In this document: in pieces, positions 40,197 through 49,240 of the stretch
Numbering within the stretch: the stretch's first letter is position 1
Layout: every line of letters starts with the position of its first letter
Assembly (NCBI RefSeq): GCF_000427825.1
Contig: NZ_KE386593.1
Location: forward strand, 219,253 to 283,252
Direction of reading: 5' to 3'
DNA from: Thermocrispum municipale DSM 44069
Lineage (GTDB): Bacteria > Actinomycetota > Actinomycetes > Mycobacteriales > Pseudonocardiaceae
DNA: 64,000 nucleotides
The notes under the pieces: generated by a model
What the model saw: only the letters and a program-made list of their open reading frames with translations
What the model was told of the DNA's origin: nothing
Database searches by the model: none
Translations under genes and position numbers: made by a program

Positions 40197-40483
40197 CGGC
40201 AGGCATCCTCATCCGTGGGACTGACAAGCAGCGTAAGCAGGTCCATTCGACCACGCGAACACCGCAATTTGAAGCCTGATCGGACGAGCTGAACTCGATC
40301 GACCGTTCATCGGCGCGGTGATACCGCCCAGCGCTGTCGCCCGCCCGGAACGCAATTTGCACCGCAGTCTTGAGTTCGGGCCCCAGTGAACGGCCGAACA
40401 CCGTGAGCAACTGTCACGGGCCGGGACCGGGGCCGCAGAGCGAACCGAACCAGGCGGTAGCGACAGCGAGCGGAGTGACACCA

Positions 40484-40849
40484 GTGGAGTTGGTCGGCGG
40501 CACGACAACCCGGCGGATGAGCCCCGTTGGTCCCCGGCCCAGCCGGGTGCACCCCCTGCCCCGCACCACCAACCCGCGCCCCGCCGCGGCCCGCCGTCCG
40601 GTGCGCCCCGTCCCCAACGGCTCGCAGGTGGTCTCCAGCGACGTGGTGCGCGAAGTGGAGAACGGTCAGGTCGTGTGGCGCATCCGGTGCGGCGACATGA
40701 TCGGCCGGGATCGCTGCGTGACGGTCTTCGTCGACGACGGCGAAGTCGTCGTCAGCGGGCCGCCGGGCGAGACGGCACGGATGACGGTCAGCCAGATCGG
40801 TCAGCTCACGGCGGTGCTGCACGAAGCTGCCAAACTCGCGGAAAGGTGA
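40484..40849 (+). CDS. Small protein of unknown function with basic Pro/Arg-rich start
   Basis: A 121-residue protein. A disordered Pro/Arg-rich N-terminus (about 1-55) is followed by a compact domain containing VREVENGQVVWRIRCGD, CVTVFVDDGEVVVSGPPGE and ISQIGQLTAVLHEAA-like helices (read as VSQIGQLTAVLHEAA). GGAG lies eight bases upstream of the GTG at 40484. It overlaps the next gene by GTGA. I do not recognise the family. It is divergent from the XRE-TPR regulator and may be its target. Confidence 0.68.
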   Translation: MELVGGTTTRRMSPVGPRPSRVHPLPRTTNPRPAAARRPVRPVPNGSQVVSSDVVREVENGQVVWRIRCGDMIGRDRCVTVFVDDGEVVVSGPPGETARMTVSQIGQLTAVLHEAAKLAER

Positions 40850-41247
40850 CACAAGCAGTGGACGAGATCCTGGGGCAGGTTCTCCGCAACGCCGTCTGGG
40901 AGCGGCTGGACATGCTCTCCGATCTGGCCGAGCGCGCCGACGCCCCTTCCTTGCTGTCCGTCGCCCGCTCCGAACTGCCCCGGCTGGCCGAGGCGTGGCG
41001 GTCGATGCTGAAGCTGCACGAGCCGGACGACCGCGGCGACTGCCCGACCTGCTCGACGCGGTGGCACCGCAGCAAGGCGCCGTGCTCGGTGTGGCAAGCA
41101 GCCCACGAGCACCTGGTCGCGGGTGGGCTGGCCCCGCAGCAGCCGCCGCGCCAGCGGGGCCGTAAGGCGGAATCGCACTCCGCGGTGCACCCCCGCCGCC
41201 ACGCATTGCGCAGCGGCGTCTCGACCGCAGGCCTGCGCTCCGGTTGA
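40846..41247 (+). CDS. Small Cys/His protein of unknown function
   Basis: A 133-residue protein. A helical first half (VDEILGQVLRNAVWERLDML, LPRLAEAWRSMLKLHEPD) is followed by a zinc-finger-like CPTCSTRWHRSKAPC and a basic tail. The GTG at 40846 overlaps the stop of the preceding gene. The pair 40484/40846 is translationally coupled and sits opposite the XRE-TPR regulator. Function unknown; the CxxC..H..C cluster suggests a metal site. Confidence 0.7.
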   Translation: MTQAVDEILGQVLRNAVWERLDMLSDLAERADAPSLLSVARSELPRLAEAWRSMLKLHEPDDRGDCPTCSTRWHRSKAPCSVWQAAHEHLVAGGLAPQQPPRQRGRKAESHSAVHPRRHALRSGVSTAGLRSG

Positions 41248-41520
41248 CCAAGACCTCGCCGGCGGCGACACCCCCGCGGCGGACGAGCAGTGCGCACCTC
41301 CCGCGCGTGCTGCCCCGCTGATCGCCGCCGGCCTTCCCTCCCCTCCCCGCCCTCCCCGACTCCACGGGCCGGTGCCGTAATTCCTCTCCCCCGACCGGTA
41401 CCGGCCCGTGGACCCGTGTTGTCCCCGATGGTGTGCCCGTCGACGGACCGACCGATACGTCGACGTCGCTGCTCTAGAGTTGTTCGCAGGCGGAAAACCC
41501 GAGATGGGGAGTGGAACCAC

Positions 41521-42144
41521 GTGGTGGTAGGTGAGCAGCTCACATCGCTCCGACGGAAGCCGGTACAGCAGCGCAGCGCGCTCCGCGTGGCGCGCATGCT
41601 GGACGCGGCCGCCGAGCTGCTGGACGAAGTCGGCTACGAGCGCCTGACCACCACGGCCATCGCCAAACGCGCCGGCGTGGCGGTCGGCTCGCTGTACCAG
41701 TTCTTCCCGGACAAGCGGGCCGTGGTGCAGGCACTGACCCAGCGCAACCTGGAGCGGTTCATGTCGCTGGCCGCCGAGCGACTGGCCACGGTCGACCACC
41801 AGCACTGGTGGGCCGTGGTGGATGCGCTGCTGGACATCTACCTCCAGATGCACCACGAGACGCCGGGCTTCGCCCGTGTTCACTTCGGTGACGCCGTGGA
41901 CCCACGCCTGCTGGACGGCAGCCGTACCAACAACGACGTGGTCGCCGAGGGCATGACCGAGCTGCTCATCGGCCGGGTCGACCTGCCGCCCGAGCAGCTG
42001 GTGACGCCGATCAAGGTGGCGGTCGAGATCGCCGACGCCCTGCTGAAGTTCGCCTTCCGCACGGACCCGAAGGGGGACCCGGTGGTCATCGACGAGACCA
42101 AGCACGTCATCAAGCTGTACCTGGAGAGCCGGTTCGGCCGCTGA
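41521..42144 (+). CDS. TetR-family transcriptional regulator
   Basis: A 207-residue regulator. The N-terminal helix-turn-helix reads VARMLDAAAELLDEVGYERLTTTAIAKRAGVAVGSLYQFFPDK, here given in part: TTTAIAKRAGVAVGSLYQFF is the recognition segment. The helical ligand domain follows (WWAVVDALLDIYLQMHHE, KHVIKLYLESRFG). GGGGAG precedes the GTG at 41521; a GTG at 41524 is also possible. It is not obviously linked to a neighbour; the convergent GNAT gene lies 62 bases away. Ligand and target unknown. Confidence 0.92.
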   Translation: MVVGEQLTSLRRKPVQQRSALRVARMLDAAAELLDEVGYERLTTTAIAKRAGVAVGSLYQFFPDKRAVVQALTQRNLERFMSLAAERLATVDHQHWWAVVDALLDIYLQMHHETPGFARVHFGDAVDPRLLDGSRTNNDVVAEGMTELLIGRVDLPPEQLVTPIKVAVEIADALLKFAFRTDPKGDPVVIDETKHVIKLYLESRFGR

Positions 42145-42206
42145 GCGCCGGGATCCGGGGTTGACCCGAACCGGTCGGAGGCCACGGTGTTGCCCGGCGC
42201 GTTGAC

Positions 42207-42734
42207 CTAGTTCGGCTCCGGGTCCGTCGCCAGCCGCGCGTGCCGCTCCACGTCGTAGCGGACGCCCTCGTACTCAAGCCGCGACCGCTCGATGCCTTCG
42301 GGTGCGTAGCCCGCCGCCACCGCGACTCGGCACGACGCGACGTTCTCCACTCGATGACCGAGCTCGAGCCGGAACAAGCCCAGCTCGTCGAACGCCCACC
42401 GGGACACCGCTCGCACGCTGCGCGCGGCCAATCCCTTCCCCCTTCCCCGCGGGAGCAGCCAGTACGCCACCCAGCCGGTGGAATGGCGCGGTTCGATGTG
42501 CGACACGGTCACCAGGCCGATCGCTTCGTCGTCCTCGTCGGTGATCGCCCACGCGTGCGCGGTGCCTTCGGCGCTGTCCGCGCCGCGGGCCTGGATCCAC
42601 TCGCGGGCTTCGTCCAACGTGGCGACGGGTCGAACGAATTGCTCCTGCAGCGACGGTTCGTTCGCCGCGGCCAGCAGGGCCGGTGCGTCCTCGAGCCGCC
42701 ATGCCCGGAGCCACTTCTCGGCAGGCTTACGCAT
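42207..42734 (-). CDS. GNAT-family N-acetyltransferase
   Basis: A 175-residue acyltransferase of the RimJ/RimL type. The family features are the start WLRAWRLEDAPALLAAANEP, the strand AIGLVTVSHIEP, the acetyl-CoA loop in YWLLPRGRGKGLAARSVRAV, and the end RVAVAAGYAPEGIERSRLEYEG. Such enzymes acetylate protein N-termini or small amines. The ATG at 42734 is the first in the frame. It stands alone between a TetR gene and the PLP-enzyme gene. Confidence 0.9.
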   Translation of the reverse strand: MRKPAEKWLRAWRLEDAPALLAAANEPSLQEQFVRPVATLDEAREWIQARGADSAEGTAHAWAITDEDDEAIGLVTVSHIEPRHSTGWVAYWLLPRGRGKGLAARSVRAVSRWAFDELGLFRLELGHRVENVASCRVAVAAGYAPEGIERSRLEYEGVRYDVERHARLATDPEPN

Positions 42735-42790
42735 ACTGCCGACCCTTACCCACGAGAGACTGGACTTTCAACGCAAATTCCGCGCCACTG

Positions 42791-44029
42791 TCAGCCGAAG
42801 TTCACGCCCTCGCCGCGGTAGGTCGGCACGGTCTCCTCGAGCTTGTCGCCGACCACCACGTGGTAGCGGTCGAACCGCTCGGCGAGCTCACCGGCCTTGG
42901 CGTGCCGCAGCCACACCCGGTCCCCGATCGCCAGCTGCCGCGCTGCCCTCCCGACCACGGGTGTCTGCACCTCGCCTGCGCCTTCCAGCGCGGTGAGCTT
43001 GAGCCCCGAGGGCAGGTAAGGCGACGGTTGCCGCGACGGCCCGGTCGGTCCGGAGGCGATGTAGCCACCGGCGAACAGGGTGGCCGTGCTCGGTGCGGGC
43101 TTGCGTACCACGGGCAGCGCGAACAACACCGCGGGCCGGGGCCGGAAGCGGGAGTACGCGTCGAACAACGTCGGCCCGATGAGCCCGGACCCGGCGGTCA
43201 CCTCGGTCACCGACGGGTCTTCGGTGGTGGTCTCCAAGCTGCCGGTGCCGCCGCCGTTGACGAACTCCAGGTCGGCGATCGCCCGGACCGCGCGGACCGC
43301 GGCCGTCCGGCGCTCGGTCAGCTCGGCCGCCGACCGGCGTTGAATCCACCGCATCACCGCGGATTTCACGGCGTTGCCGTCGTTGTCCCCGACGCCGGCG
43401 ATCTGTCCCTCGTAACCCATCAGCCCGACCAGCCGGAAGCCGTCCCGTGCGACGACCGCGCGCGCCAGGGTCGCCGCTTCCCGCGGAGTGAACACCGGCG
43501 ATCGCCGCGGTCCGATGTGCACGCGCGGCAGCGGGCGCCACGACACATCCAGCTCGATACACACGCGCAACGGCGGATGGCCCGGACCAAGAACCTTGTC
43601 GATGAGGTCGAGGTGATCCACCGAGTCGACCATCACCGTGATGACCGCGCACGCCTTGGCGTCGGCGGCCAGTTCACGCAGCGCGGCCGCGTCGACCGTC
43701 GGGTAAGCGACCAGGATGTCGTCGGAGACCTGGTTGCGGTACAGCCACAACGCCTCGGGCAGCGAGTAGGCCATCACGCCCGCCGTCGCGGGATGGGACA
43801 GCGCCCGGTCGAGCAGGTACCGGCAACGGATCGACTTGCTGGCGACCCGGATCGGCCGACCGTTCGCCCGAGCGGCCAGCATCTCCAGGTTGTCATCGAA
43901 GGCCTGCAGGTCGACGATGGCCAGCGGGGCTTCGAGGCCGGCCGTGGCGGTGTCGTAAGCCCTGCGCAGGGCACTCCGGTCGGATGCGTCGAATGCGGAG
44001 CGTCCTGGGCTGGTCGACGGGCTCACCAT
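42791..44029 (-). CDS. PLP enzyme, alanine racemase N-domain / D-threonine aldolase-like
   Basis: A 412-residue fold-type III PLP enzyme. The Schiff-base Lys is probably Lys65 in IRVASKSIRCRYLL. The barrel continues with GVMAYSLPEALWLYR, LVGLMGYEGQIAG and FVNGGGTGSLETT. The C-terminal domain carries a metal-binding-type end (VWLRHAKAGELAERF). Related enzymes are annotated as amino-acid deaminase/aldolase. It is divergent from the sugar-lactone oxidase gene, a pairing I recall from other actinobacteria. The ATG at 44029 lies seven bases after TAGTCT, so it is probably leaderless. Confidence 0.87.
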   Translation of the reverse strand: MVSPSTSPGRSAFDASDRSALRRAYDTATAGLEAPLAIVDLQAFDDNLEMLAARANGRPIRVASKSIRCRYLLDRALSHPATAGVMAYSLPEALWLYRNQVSDDILVAYPTVDAAALRELAADAKACAVITVMVDSVDHLDLIDKVLGPGHPPLRVCIELDVSWRPLPRVHIGPRRSPVFTPREAATLARAVVARDGFRLVGLMGYEGQIAGVGDNDGNAVKSAVMRWIQRRSAAELTERRTAAVRAVRAIADLEFVNGGGTGSLETTTEDPSVTEVTAGSGLIGPTLFDAYSRFRPRPAVLFALPVVRKPAPSTATLFAGGYIASGPTGPSRQPSPYLPSGLKLTALEGAGEVQTPVVGRAARQLAIGDRVWLRHAKAGELAERFDRYHVVVGDKLEETVPTYRGEGVNFG

Positions 44030-44036
44030 GGCGACG

Positions 44037-44042
44037 AGACTA
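44037..44042 (-). promoter_or_regulatory. Leaderless -10 box for the PLP enzyme
   Basis: The minus strand reads TAGTCT, seven bases, then the ATG at 44029. Confidence 0.5.
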
Positions 44043-44062
44043 CCCGCAAAACCGGCGTACAT

Positions 44063-44073
44063 GAAACTGTTTC
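44063..44073. promoter_or_regulatory. 11-bp palindrome GAAAC-T-GTTTC in a divergent promoter
   Basis: A perfect palindrome sits between the two divergent -10 boxes, four bases from the TATGAT of the plus-strand gene. It is well placed for an operator. Confidence 0.4.
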
Positions 44074-44076
44074 GCG

Positions 44077-44082
44077 TATGAT
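44077..44082 (+). promoter_or_regulatory. Leaderless -10 box for the lactone oxidase
   Basis: TATGAT, a near-consensus -10, is followed by exactly six bases and the GTG at 44089. This favours the GTG over the ATG at 44122. Confidence 0.55.
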
Positions 44083-44088
44083 CCGGCT

Positions 44089-45426
44089 GTGCGCACCGAC
44101 ACCGAAGGCAGGCGGGCAAGCATGATGCAGTGGTCGAACTGGGCGGGGACCGCGGTGGCGGCACCCAAGGTCATCCATCGGCCGACCGACCTGGACGGCA
44201 TCGTCGCCGCCGTCCGCGCGGCCGCCGATGCGGGACGCCGCATTCGCCCGCTGGGCAGCGGCCACTCGTTCACCCCGATCGCCGCGACCGACGAGCACGC
44301 GGTGGACCTCAGCGGCTACACCGGGGTCGTCGACGTGAACATGGCCGCTCGCCAGGTGACCGTCCGCGCGGGCACGACGTTGCGCGAGCTCAACCGCATC
44401 CTCGACGCGCTGGGCCTGGCCCTGGAGAACATGGGCGACATCGACAAGCAGACCATCTCCGGGGCCATCTCCACCGGCACCCACGGCACCGGCGCGACGT
44501 TCGGCGGCCTGGCCACCCAGGTCGCCGCGCTCGAACTCGTCACGGCCGACGGCTCGGTGGTGCGCTGCTCGCCGCACGAACGTCCGGACCTTTTCGCCGC
44601 CGCCCGCGTGGGACTCGGCGCGCTCGGCATCCTCAGCACGGTCACGATCAACTGCGTGCCGTCGTTCGTGCTGGCCGCGCAGGAGGCCCCGGACCGGCTG
44701 GACGCGGTGCTGGCGCGGTTCGACGACGAGGCCGAGGGCAACGACCACTTCGAGTTCTACTGGTTCCCGCACAGCGACAAGACGCTGATCAAGCGGAACA
44801 ACCGGGTGCCTGCCGGAGAGCCGCCGCGGCCGTTGAGCAAGGCCAGGCAGTACGTGGAGTACGGGCTGATCGAGAACCAGCTGTTCGGCGCGGTGTGCCG
44901 CATGCTGCGCGCGGCACCGCGGCTGACCAAACCCACCCAACGGGTCATGACCAACGTGCTGTCCGAGCGCCGGTACAGCGACGTTTCCCATCGCGTCTTC
45001 GTGACCAGCCGCGACGTGCGGTTCGTCGAGTCGGAGTACGCCGTGCCGCGCGGCGAGGTGGTCAATGTCCTGCAGGAACTACGGGCAGCCGCGGCCAAGC
45101 TCTCGTACCCGGTGGCGTTCCCGATCGAGATCCGCGTCGCCGCGCCGGACGACATCTGGCTGTCCACCGGATACCAGCGCGCCAACGGCTACATCGCCGT
45201 GCACCAGTTCCAGGGCATGCGCTACGACGAGTACTTCGCCGCCTTCGAGTCGATCGTGAACAACGTCGGCGGCCGCCCGCATTGGGGCAAGATGCATACG
45301 CTGGGGGCCGAGACGCTGCGTGGCCGCTACCCGAAGTTCGACGAGTTCCTGGCGGTGCGCAAGACCGTCGACCCGGACGGCCTGTTCACCAACGACTATC
45401 TCGACCGCGTGCTCGGTCAGCCCTGA
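44089..45426 (+). CDS. D-arabinono-1,4-lactone oxidase-like FAD enzyme
   Basis: A 445-residue vanillyl-alcohol-oxidase-type flavoprotein. The FAD domain has RPLGSGHSFTPIA (the His is the usual covalent-flavin site), TVRAGTTLRELNRIL and GTHGTGATFGGLATQV. The C-terminal ALO domain ends with RPHWGKMHTLGAE, the conserved HWxK motif, and VDPDGLFTNDYLDRVL. It oxidises a sugar-1,4-lactone or related alditol to an ascorbate-like product; the exact sugar is unknown. The GTG start is chosen for the leaderless promoter; an ATG at 44122 would remove 11 residues. Confidence 0.92.
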   Translation: MRTDTEGRRASMMQWSNWAGTAVAAPKVIHRPTDLDGIVAAVRAAADAGRRIRPLGSGHSFTPIAATDEHAVDLSGYTGVVDVNMAARQVTVRAGTTLRELNRILDALGLALENMGDIDKQTISGAISTGTHGTGATFGGLATQVAALELVTADGSVVRCSPHERPDLFAAARVGLGALGILSTVTINCVPSFVLAAQEAPDRLDAVLARFDDEAEGNDHFEFYWFPHSDKTLIKRNNRVPAGEPPRPLSKARQYVEYGLIENQLFGAVCRMLRAAPRLTKPTQRVMTNVLSERRYSDVSHRVFVTSRDVRFVESEYAVPRGEVVNVLQELRAAAAKLSYPVAFPIEIRVAAPDDIWLSTGYQRANGYIAVHQFQGMRYDEYFAAFESIVNNVGGRPHWGKMHTLGAETLRGRYPKFDEFLAVRKTVDPDGLFTNDYLDRVLGQP

Positions 45427-46073
45427 ACCACGGCGGCGACGGCGTCGGCGATGGGCGTCTGGCCACCGACGGTCTCCAGCGTCCGCCCCGCGGTACGCGG
45501 CTCGTCCAGCAGCGCCAGCACCACCGCAGCGACGTCGGCACGCGGAATCTGCCCGTAGCTGACCGACTCGGCCAGCTGCACCACACCGGTCGGCTCGTCG
45601 TCGGTGAGCCTGCCCGGCCGCAGGATGGTCCAGTCCAGGTCACGCGCCCGCAGGTCGTCCTCGGCGGCTGCCTTGGCCTTCAGGTAGGCGGCGAACACCT
45701 CGCCGACCTTCTCCGGCTCGTTCTGCCGCTCCAGGCCCATGGCGCTGATCTGCACATGCCTGCGCACGCCCGCGCGTTCGCTCGCCTCGGCGAACAACAC
45801 CGCCGCTGCGCGGTCCACGGTGTCCTTGCGCGCGGCTCCGCTTCCGGGCCCTGCGCCCGCGGCGAACACGGCGGCATCGGCACCGGTCAGCACCTCGGCG
45901 ACGTCGTCCACCGAGGCCGACTCCAGGTCCAGGACCGCAGGCTCGGCGCCCGACAGATCGTCGGCGTGGTCGGGGTTGCGGATGATGCCCACCGCCTCGT
46001 CGCCGCGAGCGATGAGCAGGCCGGAGAGTTTGCGGGCGATCTTGCCGTGCCCGCCTGCAATGACTACGCGCAC
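45417..46073 (-). CDS. NAD(P)-binding SDR-like protein (NmrA/YwnB type)
   Basis: A 218-residue Rossmann protein with GGHGKIARKLSGLLIARG at the N-terminus, FAAGAGPGSGAARKDTVDR, and DWTILRPGRLTDDEPTG. Extended atypical SDRs of this kind bind NADP and act as reductases or redox sensors. The GTG at 46073 (MRVVIAGGHG) shares one base with the upstream stop (TAGTG). Its 3' end overlaps the end of the convergent lactone oxidase gene by 10 bases. Confidence 0.87.
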   Translation of the reverse strand: MRVVIAGGHGKIARKLSGLLIARGDEAVGIIRNPDHADDLSGAEPAVLDLESASVDDVAEVLTGADAAVFAAGAGPGSGAARKDTVDRAAAVLFAEASERAGVRRHVQISAMGLERQNEPEKVGEVFAAYLKAKAAAEDDLRARDLDWTILRPGRLTDDEPTGVVQLAESVSYGQIPRADVAAVVLALLDEPRTAGRTLETVGGQTPIADAVAAVVQG

Positions 46074-46726
46074 TACTCCACGCAAGCAGAGACGTCGGCC
46101 GTGGTCAACAACTGGTCGTAGGCGACCTCTTCGATCCACCGGCTGTTCGCGTCGTCGGCGGGGATGACCCGGCCCGCGTCGCCGGACAGGTCACGGCTCA
46201 CGGCAGCTGCCTCGTCGACCGACAGCACCGCGATGCCGTACGCGCGGGCGCGCGGCAGGCAGTTGTTCACGTAGTCGTGCGTCATCATCGCGGCCGACGG
46301 CAGCACGACGGCGGCCGGGAAGTAGCGGGTGAAGGGCACCGCGTTGGCCAGCGCCGTCCGCCAGTGCCTGGCCACCGCCACCGCCCCGACGACGTCGACG
46401 GCGGCCGCGGGCGCGGTGTGCTCCAGCTCGGGCCAGGTCCAGGTCGCCACGGTGGCCTTGTCGGTGACCGGGCCCGCTCCGGTGGCGATCCGCTCGGCGT
46501 GCACGTCGGTACGCGGCCGGGCGACGAGATGCACGCGGCGGCCGAACAACGTGGTCTCCGGCAGCACCACACCGGTCCAGTCCAGCTGCCGGGCGGCGGC
46601 AGCGGCGAGCTCCACGCCCTCGGTCGGCAGCGGCCCAGGGGGAATGACCGGCGCCGGTCGGCGGCGCGTGCGCGCACCGACTGCTTGCGACGGGTCCGAA
46701 CTGGTGCGTCCCTGGGGAACCTGCAC
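46073..46726 (-). CDS. Protein of unknown function coupled to the SDR-like gene
   Basis: About 217 residues, starting at the GTG at 46726 (QVPQGRTSSDP..), which has AGAGAGG upstream. A longer frame to the ATG at 46858 lacks a ribosome site. Visible blocks are LDWTGVVLPETTLFGRRVHL, TWTWPELEHTAPAAAVDVVG, YFPAAVVLPSAAMMTHDYVNN and YGIAVLSVDEAAAVSRD. No signal, no membrane helix, no catalytic motif I can name. It shares one base with the SDR-like gene, so the two should be co-expressed. Confidence 0.65.
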   Translation of the reverse strand: MQVPQGRTSSDPSQAVGARTRRRPAPVIPPGPLPTEGVELAAAAARQLDWTGVVLPETTLFGRRVHLVARPRTDVHAERIATGAGPVTDKATVATWTWPELEHTAPAAAVDVVGAVAVARHWRTALANAVPFTRYFPAAVVLPSAAMMTHDYVNNCLPRARAYGIAVLSVDEAAAVSRDLSGDAGRVIPADDANSRWIEEVAYDQLLTTADVSACVE

Positions 46727-47202
46727 GTGGCCACCTCTCTGTACGAACGTGCCCTCCCGGCGCGCCGACGCCGGCCCCGGGGTGCGTGTCACTCCCGGTG
46801 ATGTTCGTGGGTGCCGCCGCGGAAAGCGGCCCATGACTTGGGTACCAAGCTCGCCCACGCTCGTCTCTAGCTAGCGCGCTCGGATGCGATTGGCGGCCGT
46901 TAAACGTCGGTGACCGGTCGATGGGCGGTCGAACGGCTTCGGTCCGACGGTGCGGCCGGATGGGTGAGCACCACGATGAACTGCCGGGATGCCGCCACGC
47001 TGCGTCACCGGCGTGCGGCACGATCCGGGACTTGCCCGTCAACTCCGGGGTGATTTCCCCGCCCGTCAATCCCGGTGTGATCTTGTCGACGCACTACGAG
47101 GCGTTTGTCACCCCTGGCCGCCGAACGCATTGTGCCCGGCCAGGTCGGATTTATGGTGGTCACGCCCGGCCCGGCCGGCGATGCCACAGACATGGAGGTC
47201 GT
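46727..47202. other. Intergenic region upstream of the CoA-ester lyases
   Basis: It contains the possible N-terminal extension of the preceding minus-strand gene (to 46858) and the promoter region of the lyase operon. No further gene or clear -10/-35 pair is visible. Frames that extend the lyase upstream to 46921 look non-coding. Confidence 0.45.
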
Positions 47203-48276
47203 ATGCGTTCGCCGAAAGACTTCTTCGCGCCCTTGGCGATCGGGGCGCCCGAACCGGTGCGGGAGATTCCGTTCCGGCCGTCTCGCATGATCCACTTCTT
47301 CGACCCGAGCAACGAGAAGATGCGGGCCAAGGTCCCGGACATCGCGCCCAAGGTGGACGTGTTGCTCGGCAACCTCGAGGACGCGGTGGCGGCGGACCGC
47401 AAGGAGGCCGCACGGGCCGGGCTGGTCGAGGTGGCCAAGTCGACCGACTTCGGGCAGACCCAGCTGTGGACGCGGGTCAACAGCCTCGACTCGCCGTGGG
47501 TGCTGGACGACCTGATCACGCTGGTCACCGAGATCGGCGACAAGCTCGACGTGATCATGGTCCCGAAGGTGGAGGGCGCGCAGGACATCCACTACGTGGA
47601 CCGGCTGCTCGCCCAGCTGGAGGCCCGCGCCGGACTGACCAGGCCGCTGCTGGTGCACGCCATCCTGGAGACCGCCAGCGGGGTGGCCAACGTCGAGGAG
47701 ATCGCCGGCGCCAGCCCGCGCATGCAGGGCATCTCGCTCGGCCCGGCCGACCTGGCGGCCAGTCGTCGGATGAAGACCACCCGGGTCGGCGGCGGCCACC
47801 CCGGCTATCTGGTGCGCACCGACCCGGTGTCGGACGACCTGCACGAGGGCCGCACCACCGCGCAGCAGGACCTGTGGCACTACACCGTGGCGCGGATGGT
47901 CGACGCGTGCGCGGCGCACGGGATCCTGCCCTACTACGGCCCGTACGGCGACATCAAGGACGTCGTGGGCTGCGAGGACCAGTTCCGCAACGCGTTCCTG
48001 CTCGGCTGCGTCGGTGCGTGGAGCCTGCACCCGGTGCAGATCGACATCGCCAAGAAGGTGTTCTCGCCCGCACCGGAGGACGTGGCGTGGGCCCGCCGGG
48101 TCATCGCGGCCATGGGCGACGGCACCGGCGCGGTGATGATCGACGGCAAGATGCAGGACGACGCCACGTTCAAGCAGTGCAAGGTGGTGGCGGACCTGGC
48201 CGACGAGCTGGCCGCCCGCGATCCGGAACTCAAGGCCGCTTATGACGCGGCCACCAAGGAGGCACTCGGGCAGTGA
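47203..48276 (+). CDS. HpcH/HpaI-family CoA-ester lyase, malyl/beta-methylmalyl-CoA lyase type
   Basis: A 357-residue lyase. Barrel motifs are [18 protein letters not shown], with the acidic metal ligands, [54 protein letters not shown] and a late [21 protein letters not shown]. The length and the insertion after the ASRR segment fit malyl-CoA/beta-methylmalyl-CoA lyases, which split (methyl)malyl-CoA to glyoxylate plus acetyl- or propionyl-CoA. The ATG at 47203 has GGAGGT only three bases upstream, an unusually short gap. It is coupled by GTGA to the next lyase gene. Confidence 0.85.
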   Translation: MRSPKDFFAPLAIGAPEPVREIPFRPSRMIHFFDPSNEKMRAKVPDIAPKVDVLLGNLEDAVAADRKEAARAGLVEVAKSTDFGQTQLWTRVNSLDSPWVLDDLITLVTEIGDKLDVIMVPKVEGAQDIHYVDRLLAQLEARAGLTRPLLVHAILETASGVANVEEIAGASPRMQGISLGPADLAASRRMKTTRVGGGHPGYLVRTDPVSDDLHEGRTTAQQDLWHYTVARMVDACAAHGILPYYGPYGDIKDVVGCEDQFRNAFLLGCVGAWSLHPVQIDIAKKVFSPAPEDVAWARRVIAAMGDGTGAVMIDGKMQDDATFKQCKVVADLADELAARDPELKAAYDAATKEALGQ

Positions 48277-49157
48277 CCACGCAGAACTCGACGCTCCGCC
48301 CGCGCCGCTCGGTGCTCTACATGCCGGGCGCCAACGAGCGCGCGCTGGAGAAGGCCAAGACCCTGCCCGCCGACGCGCTGATCCTCGACCTGGAGGACGC
48401 GGTCGCCCCGGATGCCAAGGAGGAGGCGCGGGAGCGGGTGTGCGCCGCCGCGGCCTCCGGCGAGTACGGCTCGCGTGAGGTGACCATCCGGGTCAACGGG
48501 CTGGACACCGAGTGGCACGAGGCGGACCTGCGGCAGGCGGCCAAGGCCGGGCCGCACGGCATCGTGGTGCCGAAGATCAACTCGGCCGCCGAGGTGCACA
48601 ACATCGAGCGGGCGCTCGAGCTGCACGGTGCGCCGGAGCACACCGCGATCTGGGCGATGCTGGAGACCCCGGTCGCGATGATGCACGCCGAGGAGATCGC
48701 CGCGGCCTCGCGGCGGCTGACCGTCTTGGTGATGGGCACCAATGATCTGGCCAAGGAGCTGCACGCGGAGTTCGTGCCGGGCCGCACGCCGCTGCTCGGC
48801 GGGCTGTCGCTGGCTCTGCTGGCCGCGCGCGCCACGGGCAAGGTGATCCTGGACGGCGTCTACAACGACGTGAAGGACGCCGAAGGCTTCGCCGAGGAGT
48901 GCCGCCAGGGCAGGCAGATGGGCTTCGACGGCAAGACGCTCATCCACCCGTCGCAGATCGAGCCGTGCAACCAGGCGTTCGCGCCGTCGGCGGACGAGGT
49001 CGAGCACGCACGGAAGGTCATCGACGCGTTCGAGGCCGCGCAGGCCGAGGGCAAGGGCGTGGTGACCGTCGACGGGCGGATGATCGAGAACCTGCACGTG
49101 GACAACGCGCGCCGTATTCTTGCGCTGCACGAGGCCATCAGCGAGCGGGCCGACTGA
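48273..49157 (+). CDS. CitE-like CoA-ester lyase or malyl-CoA thioesterase
   Basis: A 294-residue paralogue of the preceding gene product, shorter and CitE-like. It has [79 protein letters not shown] and [17 protein letters not shown]. In bacteria with the ethylmalonyl-CoA pathway, a lyase (Mcl1) and a paralogous (S)-malyl-CoA thioesterase (Mcl2) act in sequence, and this tandem pair fits that scheme. Whether this copy is a lyase or thioesterase needs biochemistry. The GTG at 48273 overlaps the upstream stop. Confidence 0.85.
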   Translation: MTTQNSTLRPRRSVLYMPGANERALEKAKTLPADALILDLEDAVAPDAKEEARERVCAAAASGEYGSREVTIRVNGLDTEWHEADLRQAAKAGPHGIVVPKINSAAEVHNIERALELHGAPEHTAIWAMLETPVAMMHAEEIAAASRRLTVLVMGTNDLAKELHAEFVPGRTPLLGGLSLALLAARATGKVILDGVYNDVKDAEGFAEECRQGRQMGFDGKTLIHPSQIEPCNQAFAPSADEVEHARKVIDAFEAAQAEGKGVVTVDGRMIENLHVDNARRILALHEAISERAD

Positions 49158-49240
49158 CCGAGTCGGTCGCTTCGCGGCGGGCGGCATCATCGCGTGGTGA
49201 CCGGCGCCGGTGATGGTGCTGGGTGCGCAAGGGAGCTTCC

